Shown here in pieces: positions 22,499 through 36,420 of a stretch of DNA of 64,000 nt; positions within the stretch are counted from its first letter, which is position 1, and every line of letters starts with the position of its first letter. This stretch comes from Plantago ovata (lineage: Eukaryota > Streptophyta > Magnoliopsida > Lamiales > Plantaginaceae), in the NCBI GenBank assembly GCA_028274465.1, contig CM051456.1, positions 11,063,745-11,127,744 of the forward strand. The letters are read 5' to 3'. The position numbers and the translations under genes were made by a program. Below the pieces are notes generated by a model. It had not been told where the DNA came from. It did no database searches and saw nothing but the letters and a program-made list of their open reading frames with translations.

Positions 22499-25400
22499 TA
22501 TTAATTTTTTATAAATTAATTTTATATATTCGTATTCATAAAGGGTTGGGATCTAAGTGCTCAACTTATTTCATGACTCCCATCTAATTTGACATGATAA
22601 TAAATTATTTATTTATATATTTTATTTTCATAACTCATACTTTATTTATTTGATATCTTTATTATAATACTTTTTCATTTTATTAGTTAATTTCTAAGTT
22701 TAAATTCTAATCATTTTTTACTATAAATTACTTCTAAATTATACGAGATAAATATCAAATCAAACTAAATTATGAAATTATACTTCATTTATTTTTCAAA
22801 TATAATTTTATTGATTAATCATCTTGTATATAATTTGAAAATAATTTATAAATAAATTTAATTAAAATTATAATTTAGGAAGTAACTAAAATTTGAGTGA
22901 GTATTACTATTAGTGTCCATTGTTAAAGACTACTACTATCTTAACTGTATCAAAGAGAATGTCCGGATACGGTCCTTGCTTGAGTCCTTGACAACTTGCC
23001 AAGCCTCTTTCACAAAAAAAATCATATTTAGACTTTCCGGGATTATAATAGTGACCGATTTAAATTAAACAAAAAGGAAACTCGCATAGCTTACTCAAAT
23101 ATCTAATAAATTGTTGTTGGTGTGAGTCGAAAATCTTATGACTTCGCCATTGACTGATCTAGCCTAGCCTACGGGCAAAATATAATCATTATAATTATAT
23201 TTTGATATTTTATAGAGCTATATTATTAAAATATAATTATTATATTTTGATAATATAACTTTATAAATTATTTTTTCAATACAATTTGAGATTAATACGA
23301 AATCAAATAAGACATTTAAAAAATTAATGTTTTTTAAATGGGAAATTTGTAATGAAATGGAGGAATTAATATTTTTAAATAGTTTATGGTGAAAAGTTTT
23401 TTAAATCTGCCCCGATACTTCAGTATAATTTTATTATATTTTTTTAATAACATGGAGAATCCGCAATCATTATCCTGTTTAAATTCTACATGTTCACGTA
23501 ATAGCCTGCCAATTAACCACGTGAACCAAATTGAACCGCACAAATAGAAAAGTAAATAACGTCGTCTAGTGTGCATATACAAAAATACAATTTTTGTTTT
23601 ATGGTAGGATAATTTTTTAAATTATAAATAGAAAATACTTGAAGTATCAAAACCATACAACACTTTCGAATTTGTAACTAAGAAGAAAATAGTACTCTCT
23701 TTAACCAATTAAACCAACCGACAACTTCATTGTTTTACCTCAAATGTTTGAATATTTTTTTTAATATAAAGGGCAAGTATATGCTTGGCATTTTAAACAA
23801 TACATTTCTGTATCAGAACATCCTAAGAAACCCTTACTATACCAAAAATATGGATTTCATTTCACTATTTTACCCAACGAGGCAACAACCCCATGTTCCA
23901 TTTTAGTTAGAACACCCGCACACAAATTCTCTCCGTTTTCACATTACATGTTTGAAATTTCCATGGCAATAATCTCCTATGTCTTGGTCTTGGTCAATCT
24001 CCCAAAATGTTTTCAGTTGTCCATTAATTGAGTTCAGATCAATTATTGAATTTTAATTTAAAAAAAAAAAAAAAAGAACTCCAAATATTTGGATATTTAT
24101 GAATCAACTAATCAAATGGACCAGCAGGCGCAGGTTGACGGCCCATGCAATACAACCAAAACAAAACTCAGGACAGGGGTTACTTATTTGTACTGCCCCA
24201 CTATCTCATGGTCCATACTTTTTACTCACTTGAATATTTAATTTATATATGTGCCTCATAAAAAAAATAATTCGATTATTGCTAGAATGCTAGTTGTATA
24301 TTCATTTTTTCAATAATTATAATGATCTAAAATAACCGAAAACGAAACGTACATTCAGATTTCAGAAAGCATACACCTATGGTACTTGCCTTCTTTGCCT
24401 TTCCTTAATTGTCACAGACTCTCACACACTATATTATTTGCATAAAAGGGTCCCTATTCATCAACTTTCATTTATTTTATCCATCAAAATTAATTACGGC
24501 ACAACCAAATTTAGAAAAGTTTAAAACTTCCAATTAAGAAACTCAAACAAAACTTAGGTTTCATTTACATTTTTATTGTGTGCTTTTCTTCGTAGGGTAT
24601 GTTATCTCTGTACTTCTCTACCTTTTATCCATGTGCTAACGGAAAATCAAAAAGGCTAGTTTACCCTAAATCATTCATACAAAGAGCTAGTAAAGGGAGT
24701 GTGAATGCTGCATTACCCAAAAGTAAGCAAATAGGTGAAAATAAGTTTGTTCATTTAACATTTCTTTTCTTGAGTACAAAAAGGAAGTTGGGGTATCATT
24801 TTTCTTGCAAAGAGAAACACTATTTGATGAAAATGAACATTCAGAAATGAAAAACAAAAAAGACAAAAAATGATAAGAATTTCTGAACAATTTGTCAGCT
24901 GAAAGCAACTTAATGCAAGGCACATGCTCACAATCAACTTATTAGTTCGAGCACAATCATCGTGGGTGGGGGGGCTGTTTTATAAGTACTATTCATATAA
25001 AAAAAGCCTCATTTTTCACATTTAACCACCTAAAATAGATTTATGCTTTAAAGAAGAAACGGAAATTGAAAAGTCGTGGAATAAAAAGTAGTAGTATTGC
25101 ATTTTTAAGAGTCTTTGGATAAGCGACAAGGGCTGTAATACTGGAAGGTTTTGACAATAATACAAGGCAACACTAAACCACAAGTCACAACACTTGAAAT
25201 CTTTTAATGCCAGCTGATATTTAGGTTCTGACGTTAATTACTTGCTTAATGTAAGTAATTAGTGAGCAGTGAACTACAGGTGAAATAAGGCTCTAAGCTA
25301 GCTGGGTATTACGAAGTATTGTTCATCGTCTTCGAGGGGAAGAATAGTCTTCAACAAATATAGTAAAACAAATTGGCTCAGTGTTAAAGACAGATTAGAA

Positions 25401-26404
25401 TTCCACGAAAAAGAATTTGTAATTACTTTTAACACAATTTACTTAGGGTTTTTGGGTTTATCCATTGCACATCTAAGCCCGTGAAATTTATTCAATACAC
25501 ACTCAAGACGGCTGCGAGTTAATAAAAATCATGTGAAGACACAGACAAGGGACACTACATAATATTGGAGACTCTAAACGCATAAATACTTCAGACATAA
25601 TTTATGAAGTGAACTAAATTCATAAGTATGAAGAACAAAAAGTTGTTGTCCATTGCTCAATTGAATGCCACCATTATAAGTTGCTGTAATAATTTGGTCA
25701 GTAGGGCTGCCCTAAGCAACAAGAACTATCGAAAACCTTCGAAGTGTCACTATCTGACAACTCTAATCACCATATAATGACAATCGGTAATTAAACACAT
25801 ACATTGATCTTGAATCATAAAACAATAATGAAGCTCTTGAGCGAACCCTTATTGTGTCTTGTGATAGATTGCCATCAATGATAAATACATATGCCTCCAA
25901 ATAGGAATCATGTTTCCACTCACTGGCTTGCACTTTCATTCTCTGGTCCACATTCTTCATTGTTGTGATCGCAACTAATCAACTTCTTTCCATCGTCATC
26001 TCACAAGTTCACGTGTTGGATTCATTATCACCTTCATTGTTGCAAAAGCTAAGTGGAAGATTCCATACATGTATCAGCATCACTTTAGTATATACGCAAC
26101 ACACTACGATTACAAGTCACTACATGTTGAAATTCATTACCAAATCACACCAGATCGACTACTTTACTGCTTCGTATAAAAGTTAAGTTTATATTACAGT
26201 ACAGAGCTCTTCGGACTCGAGTCACTTGCATGTTCTCAAGCTAATCATCACCATTCAGGTGTGTGTATTTAATAACTTACTATTACATGTATTATTTCAA
26301 AATTGAATTAAGCCTACTTTGGCCTAAATGAATATGGGCAAAATGGATACAGACTGGAGTTGTCTTGTAGTAACATGTATCTATTGCTTAAAGAACACAG
26401 CATT

Positions 26405-29400
26405 CTAGTCTGTGGATTTCGTAGCATTGTATGCTTTCATCAATTGTGTTTGCACATCGGTGGACACTTGTGCGTGCTCCAAGTATTCCATTGTAAATTC
26501 TCCTTTCCCCTGTCAATTAGAATTGTTAAGCGTAATTCAATTACCGCAGTTTTAGCACAGAATGGAGCGACGAAATATCCTAAAGTCTGTTACCTGTGTC
26601 ATTGAGCGGAGGGCAGTTGAGTAACCAAACATATTGTTTAGAGGAACCTGGAAAACAAATGATTACCAGTCAAGTAAACACAATAATAATGAGAGAATGA
26701 ACGGAAAAATATGAACAGGCAGAGCATTATAAGACGCTGTTTTCTGTACATACATGTGCAGTAAGTATACAATCATCTGCTTCCTGGTCATTCCCAACGA
26801 TAATGCCTTTCCTCCTGTCATTTGAAACAAAATATTACACATCTCGTAACTACACAAAGTAACTTTTAAAAGCATGCAACCTCAAGGACATGAATTACAT
26901 TAGTAAGAATCAACAAAAACAAATATAACTTGCTCAAGGCAGCAAGGAAGAAAATGCTACTAGTAATAGTGTGATACTGACTTGTTAATATCACCGGTGA
27001 CAGTGCCCTGAAATTCTGTAGGGAATTTTAATTCCACCAACATGAGGGGCTCCAATATAACAGGTTTAGCAACGGTATAACACTGTAAAAAAGTGAAACC
27101 ACAAGATCAAGGGTTTATTGAATTCCGGAAAGCTGAGGTCTCTACGAGAGGCTCCCAAAGAAGGAATTGTATAGGGTTTTCAAAAGTACCTGTCTGAAAG
27201 CATATATAGAGGCCAATTTGAAAGCCAGTTCACTTGAATCCACAGTATGGGCTGTACCGTCAGTCAAAACAACACGAATGTTTTCAACAGGGTGGCCAAT
27301 AAGTGAACCTCTGCAAAAGAATTCAACTAGTGTAGGTAAAACGCAGCATGTAGGAGAAAAAGCAATATTCTTCAAACAGATATAGCCATATGTGCATGCA
27401 AACATCAAGGAACTTGTTTTTGTGTGTGTGGGGGGCAAGCAATTATGGGGACGACTAGCTAATCTCGAGATAAAACAAGCACTTCGATGCACATCCATAT
27501 TCCTAGACTAAATTGGAATGTCTAATTTACAGACCTATGGCAACTTTTGCAGCAACACTGATAGATCAGAGAAGCTTCTTGTCCGTATTGACGATCAATA
27601 TAAGTCTTCTTATTATTATATTCTTTTTCTCCTAGTACTGAGAAGTTCCAAAAAATCCTTTAAAATTGTCATCATCAACCGGACCAAACATTTCTAAAAA
27701 AAATGCTTCCATCTGTTCAGGAGGTTTTGCAACTGTGCTCAGGGGCATACTTCTAGCATAATGTCATAAAAAATTCAATATTGCTGTTGAAAAGAGAAGA
27801 TTTTGTGGTGGCTTCTCTCATATAAAGCAGATAAACGGGTTTAGGAAAATCCAAAGCAGCTCCAACCTGGAGTGCAAATCGGTAGAAAAGCAAAAATGGC
27901 ACTGAATACTATCCACAGAAATATGATAGGGTTGAATTAAAAAAATGAAACCAGATTTTCCGAACCAATAAGTTCCAATCAGTTGTTGGGTTTCATTCTC
28001 CACCAACATATGCAGAATTTTCCCTTCGTCTTTTCCACCAGTTAACATGCTTTGATTGGGTTAAGCGTGAATGTGAATTGGAAGACTAGTATCTTGTAAG
28101 GACAGGAAAGGGAATATGCAAGACACCATGGTGCACTATATTTTGGATTCTTCAGGTAAGAAGAGAAAGCAAAGTTGGGGGTCTAGATTCTTTTTCTCCT
28201 TTATTAGTAGTAGGGGTTGAAACAATAAAAGTTCATGAACATTTTTTGTAGGATTCTTGTTTTGTCTTTCCAGCATTTTGTGCATACATACCACAAATTT
28301 TCTAATAAATAAATAAACAAGAATCAGTACTTACGAGTTGGCAGCTTCCCTGAAACCCTTTTCAATTGCTGGTACAAAACCTGAAGGAATGGCTTGTCCT
28401 ACAAGTTGGTTTTCAAATTCGAACTTAGTTGCTGAGCCTGGAGGAAGGGGTTCCACATACCTATCAGAAGGAGATAAGTTATATAAGTAAGCGAAGTTTT
28501 CCAAATACTACAGTCAACATGACCCATTAAATGTGACACTCATCCTACAAAAGATATCTAATTATGCTACCAACATTTGTTCAGGGTCAACCAATAGCAT
28601 ACATGCACGTTTTGCAATAAACTGAAGCATCTAACCAAAATCACATGGTTTTTTTAAGACGGTAAGGAAGACACAAAGATATATCACATACCAAAACAAT
28701 TAAAATCCTTGGACTAAAGTGGCAGAGTATAATCCTTAATAATATAAAGAGTTAGAGGGTGGGAAACTACATTTTACACTGTACGTTTCTTCAACTTTAA
28801 TTTTTGTACCATGAGTTTTTATTTCCGATTTTTGTACCATGACCATCGATTTAGTTTGGAAATAAGAACTTATGGTGCAAAAAGTACAGTTGAGGAAACA
28901 TACGGTACAAAATGTGGAATTTTCTAAGGGTTGATCGGTAAGCCTGTAAATAAATCAGAGAGTAACTTTAAGGGGAAAGAAAAGAACCCCACATGAAAGA
29001 ACAGATAAGATTACGTCGCTCTAAATATTACAAATAAAATCAGAGAATTTCTTAAAGTAAAATCAAAGGCTTATATATTCATTAAAAAGGAAACTTTTAG
29101 AAGATGTTCCAACATATAAAACCAAAACCTGTAACAAAAAAGCACTAATATCAAAAACTAGGCTTGGTAAAACAAGGTTTGCCCAAGTAGAAGTTGTGCG
29201 CAGTGTTGCGCTCCATTAACCAAAGAAAAAGAAAGACAGTCCCAAGTTCTTGCAGGAGACATGTTGTATGCTTACCCAATAACACGTCCATATTGACCTT
29301 GTCCTCCACTCTGTTTCTTATGCAAATAATCAAACTCAGCTCGCTGAGTAATTGTCTCTCTGAAGTTGACACGAGGCTTTCCCACAGTTGCATCAACCTT

Positions 29401-32400
29401 GAAAAAAGTGGAACATGTTTATGAGTCTTCATGAAAATCTATCACGTCGTACTTTATTACTAAATTATAGAGAAAGCTGCACCTTATACTCCCTTCGCAT
29501 ACGCTCAACATAAACTTCCAAATGGAGCTCTCCCATTCCGGATATGATTGTCTGCTCATAAAACAATATCAGTGACACATTGAAAATATAATTCTTTCAC
29601 CATCTTGGCAGGGTAGAGCTATGCTATGTGTAAATAGGCAAAATTGCGGAAGTCACACCTGACTGCTCTCAGGATCTAAGCCAACACGGAAAGTTGGATC
29701 CTCTTTCTGAAAGCGATTCAGAGCTTTTGAAAACTGTCAATCAATAAGGTTTATAAGTTCAGAGTAAAAACTGAAACTGGAAGCAAGGATGATCTAGGTA
29801 TCATTAACATCCAAGACAGAGAGGACTAGCTACCACTCACATTTCCTCCAGAATCTTTAGAAACTGCCGAAATAGCTAATGACATAACTGGTTCCGGAAC
29901 ACTCATCGACGTCATTGTGTATTTAACTGACCCATCAGTAAATGTATCCCCTGATAACATGTTTCCACAACATGAAAAATATGTTATAAAGTACTATAAA
30001 CCAGATAGATCACAATTGGAGAACAGAAAAGGAATTATTCCTGAATAAGAAATAGAATTGGTCTCGGGGGCACGGGAGAGGAAGAGCATTCACTGTGTTT
30101 GAAAAGCTATATATGCAAATATAACAGAGTTGCATCCAATCATTTGATTTACTACCTGAAGCACAATCCACACCAAACACAGCAACTATTTGTCCTGCGT
30201 GAGCCTGTTGAATGTCCTGTAGAAAGTAGGAAGGTAGATATTAGATATGAGGTAACAGTAAGCACACAGATAAAATTCACAGGTGCACACTTTTGTTCAT
30301 ACAACCAAGTACTTCGGAGGAACAAAATATCATCATATCAGAATTAATCGTTTGAACAAAAGTATCACTCATTGTATGAGAAGCATTGATATTTAGCTAT
30401 CCAATCTCACAAAACATTAGACAAAACTCATGCTTCCACGATATCCTGACACTTAGTTGCTACTCATGCTTCCAAGAAATCCTGATACTTAATCACTAAA
30501 TTTACAGACACCATACTTAGTGGTTTAATCTTGGTCACTTTATTGGGGCTTTAAATGTTTGTTAGGAGGAGCATTTGACTAACCTCCATCTCATTTGAAT
30601 GCATCCGAACCAATCGAGGAATCTGTAAGATGTAAAAATAAAGTCAATATAAACACAAAATAGCAGTTTCAAGTTTACCAAAACTCACATGCAAAGTGGA
30701 AGTAGATTTCTCCTCAAAATCAAGTGACAGAGAGAACAAGCTTTCTATTTATACTACAGTAATTAGCAATAAAAATACAGAGCACCAGACTGCTCAATGT
30801 ACCACAACATGAAATGGCTACATCAACAATCATCCAGAGGAAAATTACAAAGAGAATAAACTGGGTAGTTTTAATCCTCTTCTTTGCACATGACAGGTGG
30901 TACACTTATTACATGTCATAACAAATTGCAATAAAATAATTGACGGCTCACCTTAACCTTCTTCCCTGTATTTACGTTGATTATAAAATCTCCTTTCTTG
31001 ATAACACCTTCATAGATTCTACATAAAATAGAGTTAAAGACAGATAACTATGGATGACTCGGAATGAAAGTATGAAAATGTAGAAGTCTTAACTACCTTA
31101 AATACGTAAGCTGACCATATCTTCCTTCTTCCAATTTAAAAGCTAATGCAACAAGAGGACCTGCTGGGCTTCCAGTTAATGTGACCTGTGAGAATTAAAG
31201 GAAAGATACGGAAGTTACTTGATCAGTAACCTGTAAAAAACATACCAAGACAAGTTTCTTATAAATACATATATTTACTTACTTTTTCCTCACCCTTGGT
31301 CTGGTCAAGAGCATAGTTACTAACTTCAGTCGGACAAGGTAAATAACTCAGAACACCGTCAAGAAGTGGCTGGACTCCCTGCAACCACAGAATCACAAAA
31401 GATGTCATTGCAAATTAAAAACTCATACAGACTGAGCAGTCGTAAATGTCCTTTAGAATAGAAATATTGCACGCCATACATTGAGGTCGCAATAAATCTA
31501 GCCCCATTCAAGCACCGGGGGAAGGGGGAGGTGTCAAAAGAGTTACTCCAGGAATAATCTACTTTCCTCATTCCTAGCTTCCAAATTACCAACAATAAAA
31601 ATCCCCAACTTCTACTATAATATTCGAAATAACTAAACCAGAAGGCACAAGTCATGTTTCCATATCCAGCCTCGAGGTCAAGGCAGATTTTAAGGGGAAA
31701 GATGTTGTTAAAGGCTCTTTTATGTTCGGTATGGAATAGGAGTTGCAAGAAGACGAATATGTTATGGGCTCTTATACGCCCGGTATGAAAATCAGCTGCA
31801 AAAACTTCTGAGAAATCACAACACGCCACACATTCCAAGTCATTGAACAGGATAAGGCTGACAGAGAATTCATCACCAACTGGTGACGCAAGTTTATAAG
31901 ATAAGATCCAAAGTCTTTGAAGAAGTGAAGGTTGAACATGAATTATTTCACTTACTAGTTATGCCAATTTACAGAAAGAGACTAATGAGGCAAGACAAGC
32001 CTTGAGGACAAATGTTAGGCAAGTTGTCTAATAGGGTTCAAGTCGATTTAGGAAGTTACCAGTGGTTGGCTATATAAGAGAGTCATAGGGTTTATCTTAG
32101 GCAGTCAGGATTTAGTTTACTTTGCACATAATTGTGGTTTCTTTCTCCCCAGGTATTCCTGTTATCTTTATTTACTTTTTGTTTCTTCCAAATATACAGA
32201 AATCATAGCCTTCGGTTTGGCTGTAACCACGTGTTTCAGTACAGTATTCTAGACTGAAGTTTCTGCCAAGGGGGTAGCATAGAAGCTCTTTCCAAGGCTT
32301 TCTGCTCTAGCAAGAATAGATATAGATATCTGGCATGGTCCCAGCCTTTATGCTCCCCTCTGTAGCCACTAGCATGAGAATTTGCAGAATTCAAGTAACC

Positions 32401-35400
32401 AGGAACAGGGAGGAAGAAGGGCCAAGGGGGATGCATATTAGATATAAACCTGCCACAAGGCAGAGAAAGCAGTCTGGAAGTCTGAAAGAGAGCCTTTCCA
32501 AGTTGGCCTGGAGGAAATTTCTGGGGCAGATCGACACAGCCCCAACCCACCCACAAACATAAATAATTTTCTTTTTAAAAAAATGAAAAAAGAAACTGTA
32601 GCACAATTAGAAAAGAAACCATCAATAATTAAATATGAAAGAGTAATCAAGGTCCACAACTGTCACATGTGATATGCATGCAAGTAGAAGTGCAAAGCAC
32701 ACTAAAACAGCTACCGTGAGAGACAGACCTTATTCTTGAAAGCACTACCCATAAACACCGGTACAAACTTCCGTGCTACGGTGGCTCTTCGAATAGCCTC
32801 CTGTGGAATGAAATAATAATTAGACAAACATGACATATGCACCATAGTTTCAACATGAAGCACTAAATATTGTTTAAAAAAACACTGACATGACAAATCT
32901 ATCAACGGTAACTCATTGACAAGTAGCAGCAGACTGTCACATTACAGAAATTAATCCAAGTTCCCAGCAGGTTTCTGCTACTTCAATTGTATTTAGACTC
33001 TACCAGTTTTGTGATTGTGACTATCACAAACGTAAAATGTAGTGCTTATCCACACTATTAGCACAAAATGGCTTCGATGTAACAGCCAATGCAAATCAGA
33101 ATAACCCAAATTATAAGCAAGGATTGAAAGAAATAAAGGCCCAGACCAAAAGGATCATGCGGTAGCTTGTCACCATGTATTCACTATTCAGTGATATGCC
33201 AAACCTTGCTGATGTTGTGGTCGAAAAAAAAAAAACAAATGCATAGCATCGAAAACGCTAATAATTAACTGATCATTTCAATCATATACCCTTAAAGGAC
33301 AACAACCTTTATCCTTCATTCAGGTTTCCTGACATTAATATATATAAAAGGAAACAACGGACTGCCTAAAAAGCCAGAGACCATTAAGCATATCATGTTA
33401 TAGTTTGTCTGAAATAAGAGTAATTTGCACCTCAAGGTCAGTCGCTGATATAGGCTCATCACTAAGAAACAATTCGGCAAGAATATCATCAACCTCCGAA
33501 ACTGTTTCAATTAGCTCACGGCGCTTTTCTTGAGCTACTGCTTCGAAATCGGAAGGAATTTCTTCAGTAACAACATTCTCACTACAAAAGACAATGTATA
33601 GTTAAAAACATGCAGGGTGGATATGAGAATAATAAATCACACCAAGCTGGTAAACAGACCCACTGGAACCATGGAAGAAATAAGCTTTCATCTTGACAAG
33701 GTCAATAAGGGCCTTGAAGTCATCCTCTAAACCGATTGGCATCTGTACAGCAGCACTATGGTGTCGAAGTTTTGTTCTTGCCTGTATATGGAAAAAGAAT
33801 TACCTAGCTGCTGCTAAATATTCAAAAAATTTACTAATATTTTACTAGCTGCATTCCGAAGGGAGACAAAATGAACTATGAACTTAAATGCTACTGTATT
33901 GAAATTCATTAACACAGAGATAACGCTAGACAACAGAATCATAACGATATTTTGATATAAAATGACAGAAAAGACGGCATAACATAATCCAAACGAGATA
34001 CTATCCGCTCAATCGCTGCCTACATTATAAATGCCTGTAAAGTATCTGACATACTTTTGGGGAACTATAAGTTACTCCCTCGGTCCTAGACCAAATGTTC
34101 CATTTTCCAATTATATTTGTCCCAAGACAAATATTCCATTCCCATATTTGGCGAATGATCCATTCATATGCACTAACAGCTTTTGGGACCACATATCACA
34201 ATTCAATTAATTTTACTTTACTTTTACACTGCACATTAGTCTTCATGTCGAAAACAAAATTGGACATTTGGTCTGGTTTGGAGGAAGTAGGGTTCTACGC
34301 GGATAACTAAACAAGAATTTCAATAAATTCTAGTACAATCATCTTGTGTCTGAAACATTTATGGGTATTCCCTTTAAGGTAAGTGTTAGTGTGCTACCTA
34401 GACTATTTGGCGAGGCAAATATTATACGGTAAATTTACATAAACACCCCCAAGTAATTAGGACATTGCACAAAAACCTGGGCTCCGTTAGTCTTTAACGT
34501 TTAGATCCCCGCCGTTAAATTTAAGTAGTCAACGTTGAAAAGGAGCAAAATGTTCTTGGGGTTGGGGGGTGAAAGCAAGTTTTAATGTTTTTAGGGTTGA
34601 TAATTTAATTTTCGAAGTAGAAAGACCAAGACGCCATTAGGGCGACATTCGTTTTGATTTTGAGGAACAAGAGTAAGTAAACTCATCCAAGCAAACTTGA
34701 TTTCCAGATTAATGAAATGTAGTGCTTGTGTTGTTAATAGCATTATACAGTTATCTCAGAAATGTCTGTAGTGGAAAAGTAGAACAAGGTCAGAAACCTG
34801 GTTGAGAACTCTCCATGGATCAGCACCCATCCGGTCAAGCTTGTTAATAAAAGCAATTCGCGGAACCTCATATCTTCTCATTTGCCTATCAACAGTGATT
34901 GACTGACTCTGTACACCACCCACGCTACACAGGACAAGAATGGCTCCATCAAGAACACGTAGAGCTCTTTCAACTTCAATTGTGAAATCAACGTGGCCGG
35001 GCGTATCAATGATGTTTACCTGAAAAAACAAGCAAGGGAATTAATAAAAATCAACAATGAAAAACTATAGCCATCAGTGCCACTTCCGTTTGTTTGCGTA
35101 TCAATTTAATTGATAAATTTGAAAAGAAAAAAAAAACTGTTTCTTTGTCAGTAAAGTCAGAGAAAAGGTTCACCTAGCCCACGACTGCATAGCTAAATCA
35201 CATCAAACCAAATAGAACAAGAAACTTATACAACACTTCTTCCATGTGATACACCTTAATAGAAACTAGTTATAACTCTTTGTGAAGTAACTAAAAGATT
35301 AATCATGATCAATTCACCCGCTTAAAAATAAAGTTTGTCATGAGAAACTAACAACATCCAGCAACACAATCCACAAACAATAAGGCAATCATAAAACCTC

Positions 35401-35942
35401 ACTACCTAACCGCCTAAAACTAAGCATAAATACGGTCTATAGTCTGCTGATGAGTTAAAAAAAATCATTCCAATGCCAATTGATTCAATTGAACAAATAA
35501 TAAATAATAATAATAATAATACATGTATGTGAGAGTGATAATAAACCTGATAGTCTTTCCAAGTACAGTAAGTAGCAGCAGACTGTATAGTAATCCCTTT
35601 CTCCCTCTCCAAATCCATAGAGTCCATCTTCGCTCCAACGCCATCCTTCCCCCTCACCTCATGGATCTCGTGGATCCGGCCCGTATAGTACAAAACTCGC
35701 TCCGTGAGGGTCGTTTTGCCTGAATCAATATGAGCTGAAATCCCAATGTTACGGAGCTTGTCCAGTGAATCCTTCCACCAAGTGTCCTTCTCATCCCTCA
35801 GCCGTGCGGCGGCAGCGCTTCCGGCGGAGAAGTGGCGGAGGTGGAATTTACCGGTGAGTACAGCGGGTTGAGGTGAGAATGAAGAGGAGCAGAGAGTGTA
35901 CAGCAACCTCGTCGTAGAGGATCGGGCTGAACGCGACGCCAT
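26405..35942 (-). CDS. MEFG1: Mitochondrial elongation factor G (mEF-G1)
   Basis: GTPase that moves tRNA and mRNA through the ribosome in mitochondrial translation. The 20 exons, in coding order, are 35942-35547, 35019-34798, 33781-33660, 33581-33431, 32800-32729, 31378-31283, 31185-31097, 31018-30952, 30622-30584, 30216-30156, 29950-29841, 29733-29659, 29551-29483, 29397-29276, 28460-28335, 27310-27190, 27082-26982, 26814-26754, 26647-26594 and 26509-26405. They total 752 aa; the Arabidopsis protein is about 754. The start MASRSARSS heads a basic, Ser-rich mitochondrial presequence. An upstream in-frame Met 24 codons earlier is less likely. G-domain motifs are AHIDSGKTT (70-78), REKGIT, DTPGH (137-141) and NKLD (191-194). 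Domain IV includes [17 protein letters not shown] and GGQGQYGRV, and the C-terminus has [19 protein letters not shown]. Several introns contain MITEs or repeat insertions. Likely orthologue: At2g45030. Confidence 0.96.
28767..28917. mobile_element. Foldback MITE in mEF-G intron
   Basis: About 60 bp on each side are inverted copies with roughly 80% identity. The left begins CTACATTTTACACTG; the reverse complement of the right begins CCACATTTTGTACCG, and both continue with TTTGTACCAT-like words. The whole 150 bp could fold into one hairpin. It lies between mEF-G exons at 28460 and 29276. Confidence 0.6.
31379..32728. repeat. Large mEF-G intron with repeat-like insertion
   Basis: This 1.35-kb intron contains, at about 31850-32230, sequence unlike the neighbouring introns. 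It includes a CTATATAAGAGAG block followed by T-rich sequence, reminiscent of a promoter of an LTR-type element in plus orientation. It has no protein domain and no clear boundaries. Open frames to its right (32236-32660) are incoherent in all frames. Confidence 0.35.
34075..34287. mobile_element. Stowaway MITE in mEF-G intron
   Basis: A 213-bp element starts CTCCCTCGGTCC and ends GGAGGAAG, with ~28-bp inverted ends sharing AGACCAAATGT. TA lies immediately outside both ends (34073-34074 and 34288-34289). This is the classic Stowaway structure, a Tc1/mariner-derived non-autonomous element. It lies in the intron between mEF-G exons 2 and 3. Confidence 0.9.
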
Positions 35943-36420
35943 CTTTGGTGAGGGTTTAGGAAAAACCCTGCCAAGAGGAAAACTGAAGGTGAATGTGCTA
36001 ACTGCTAATTGCAATTTTTCCCTTTATTTTCAGCCAGAAATCGTTAGAAATAATATTCTTTTTCTTTTTTAATTCATTAGTCGCATTTGTAGGACACGAC
36101 TCATCAAATAGCAAGACACATTAACTATTTTACTTTTGTTATTAGTTCTAAATTAATTAAACCTCTTTATTAATTGAATAGGCTTAGATACACATTTTGA
36201 ATGTGGGCTTAGGTATTAGTCGTATTAGAATCGCAATAAATAAATTTTGATATAAAAAAATATTTTCGAAATTCAACTTAAATGGCTCTATTATGTGTTC
36301 AGAAGCATATGTTATTTGTCAACTAATATTTGTACCATGGTAGGATTATCAATCAAACTATTAACATATGGAAATTATTTGCAGTTTACATAACATAATC
36401 ATTGTCGATAATAATAAAAT
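35943..36420. other. Intergenic region between mEF-G and the PLAC8 gene
   Basis: Only 478 bp separate the mEF-G start codon from the PLAC8 stop codon. It must contain the mEF-G promoter and 5' UTR as well as the PLAC8 3' UTR. No clear TATA box or repeat is seen. Confidence 0.5.

Larger units (their letters stand above)
18925..26404. other. Long gene-free region between SPL8 and mEF-G
   Basis: About 7.5 kb. The left 1 kb holds the SPL8 promoter and 5' UTR. The segment 20280-20760 is less AT-biased and repeat-like, possibly an old retroelement fragment without recognisable protein. Two small inverted-repeat elements lie at 21393-21492 and 22465-22498. The segment 22400-23900 is very AT-rich. 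Open frames of 60-135 codons exist on both strands but have low-complexity or incoherent sequence, and none is called. Confidence 0.5.

Noticed and set aside
32236-32659. Several overlapping open frames in a mEF-G intron
   Set aside because: They occur in multiple frames on both strands over the same bases, without protein-like text, inside a repeat-like insertion.
35943-36014. Upstream in-frame Met as the mEF-G start
   Set aside because: The 24 extra residues are less like a mitochondrial presequence than MASRSARSS, and the family starts at the downstream position.
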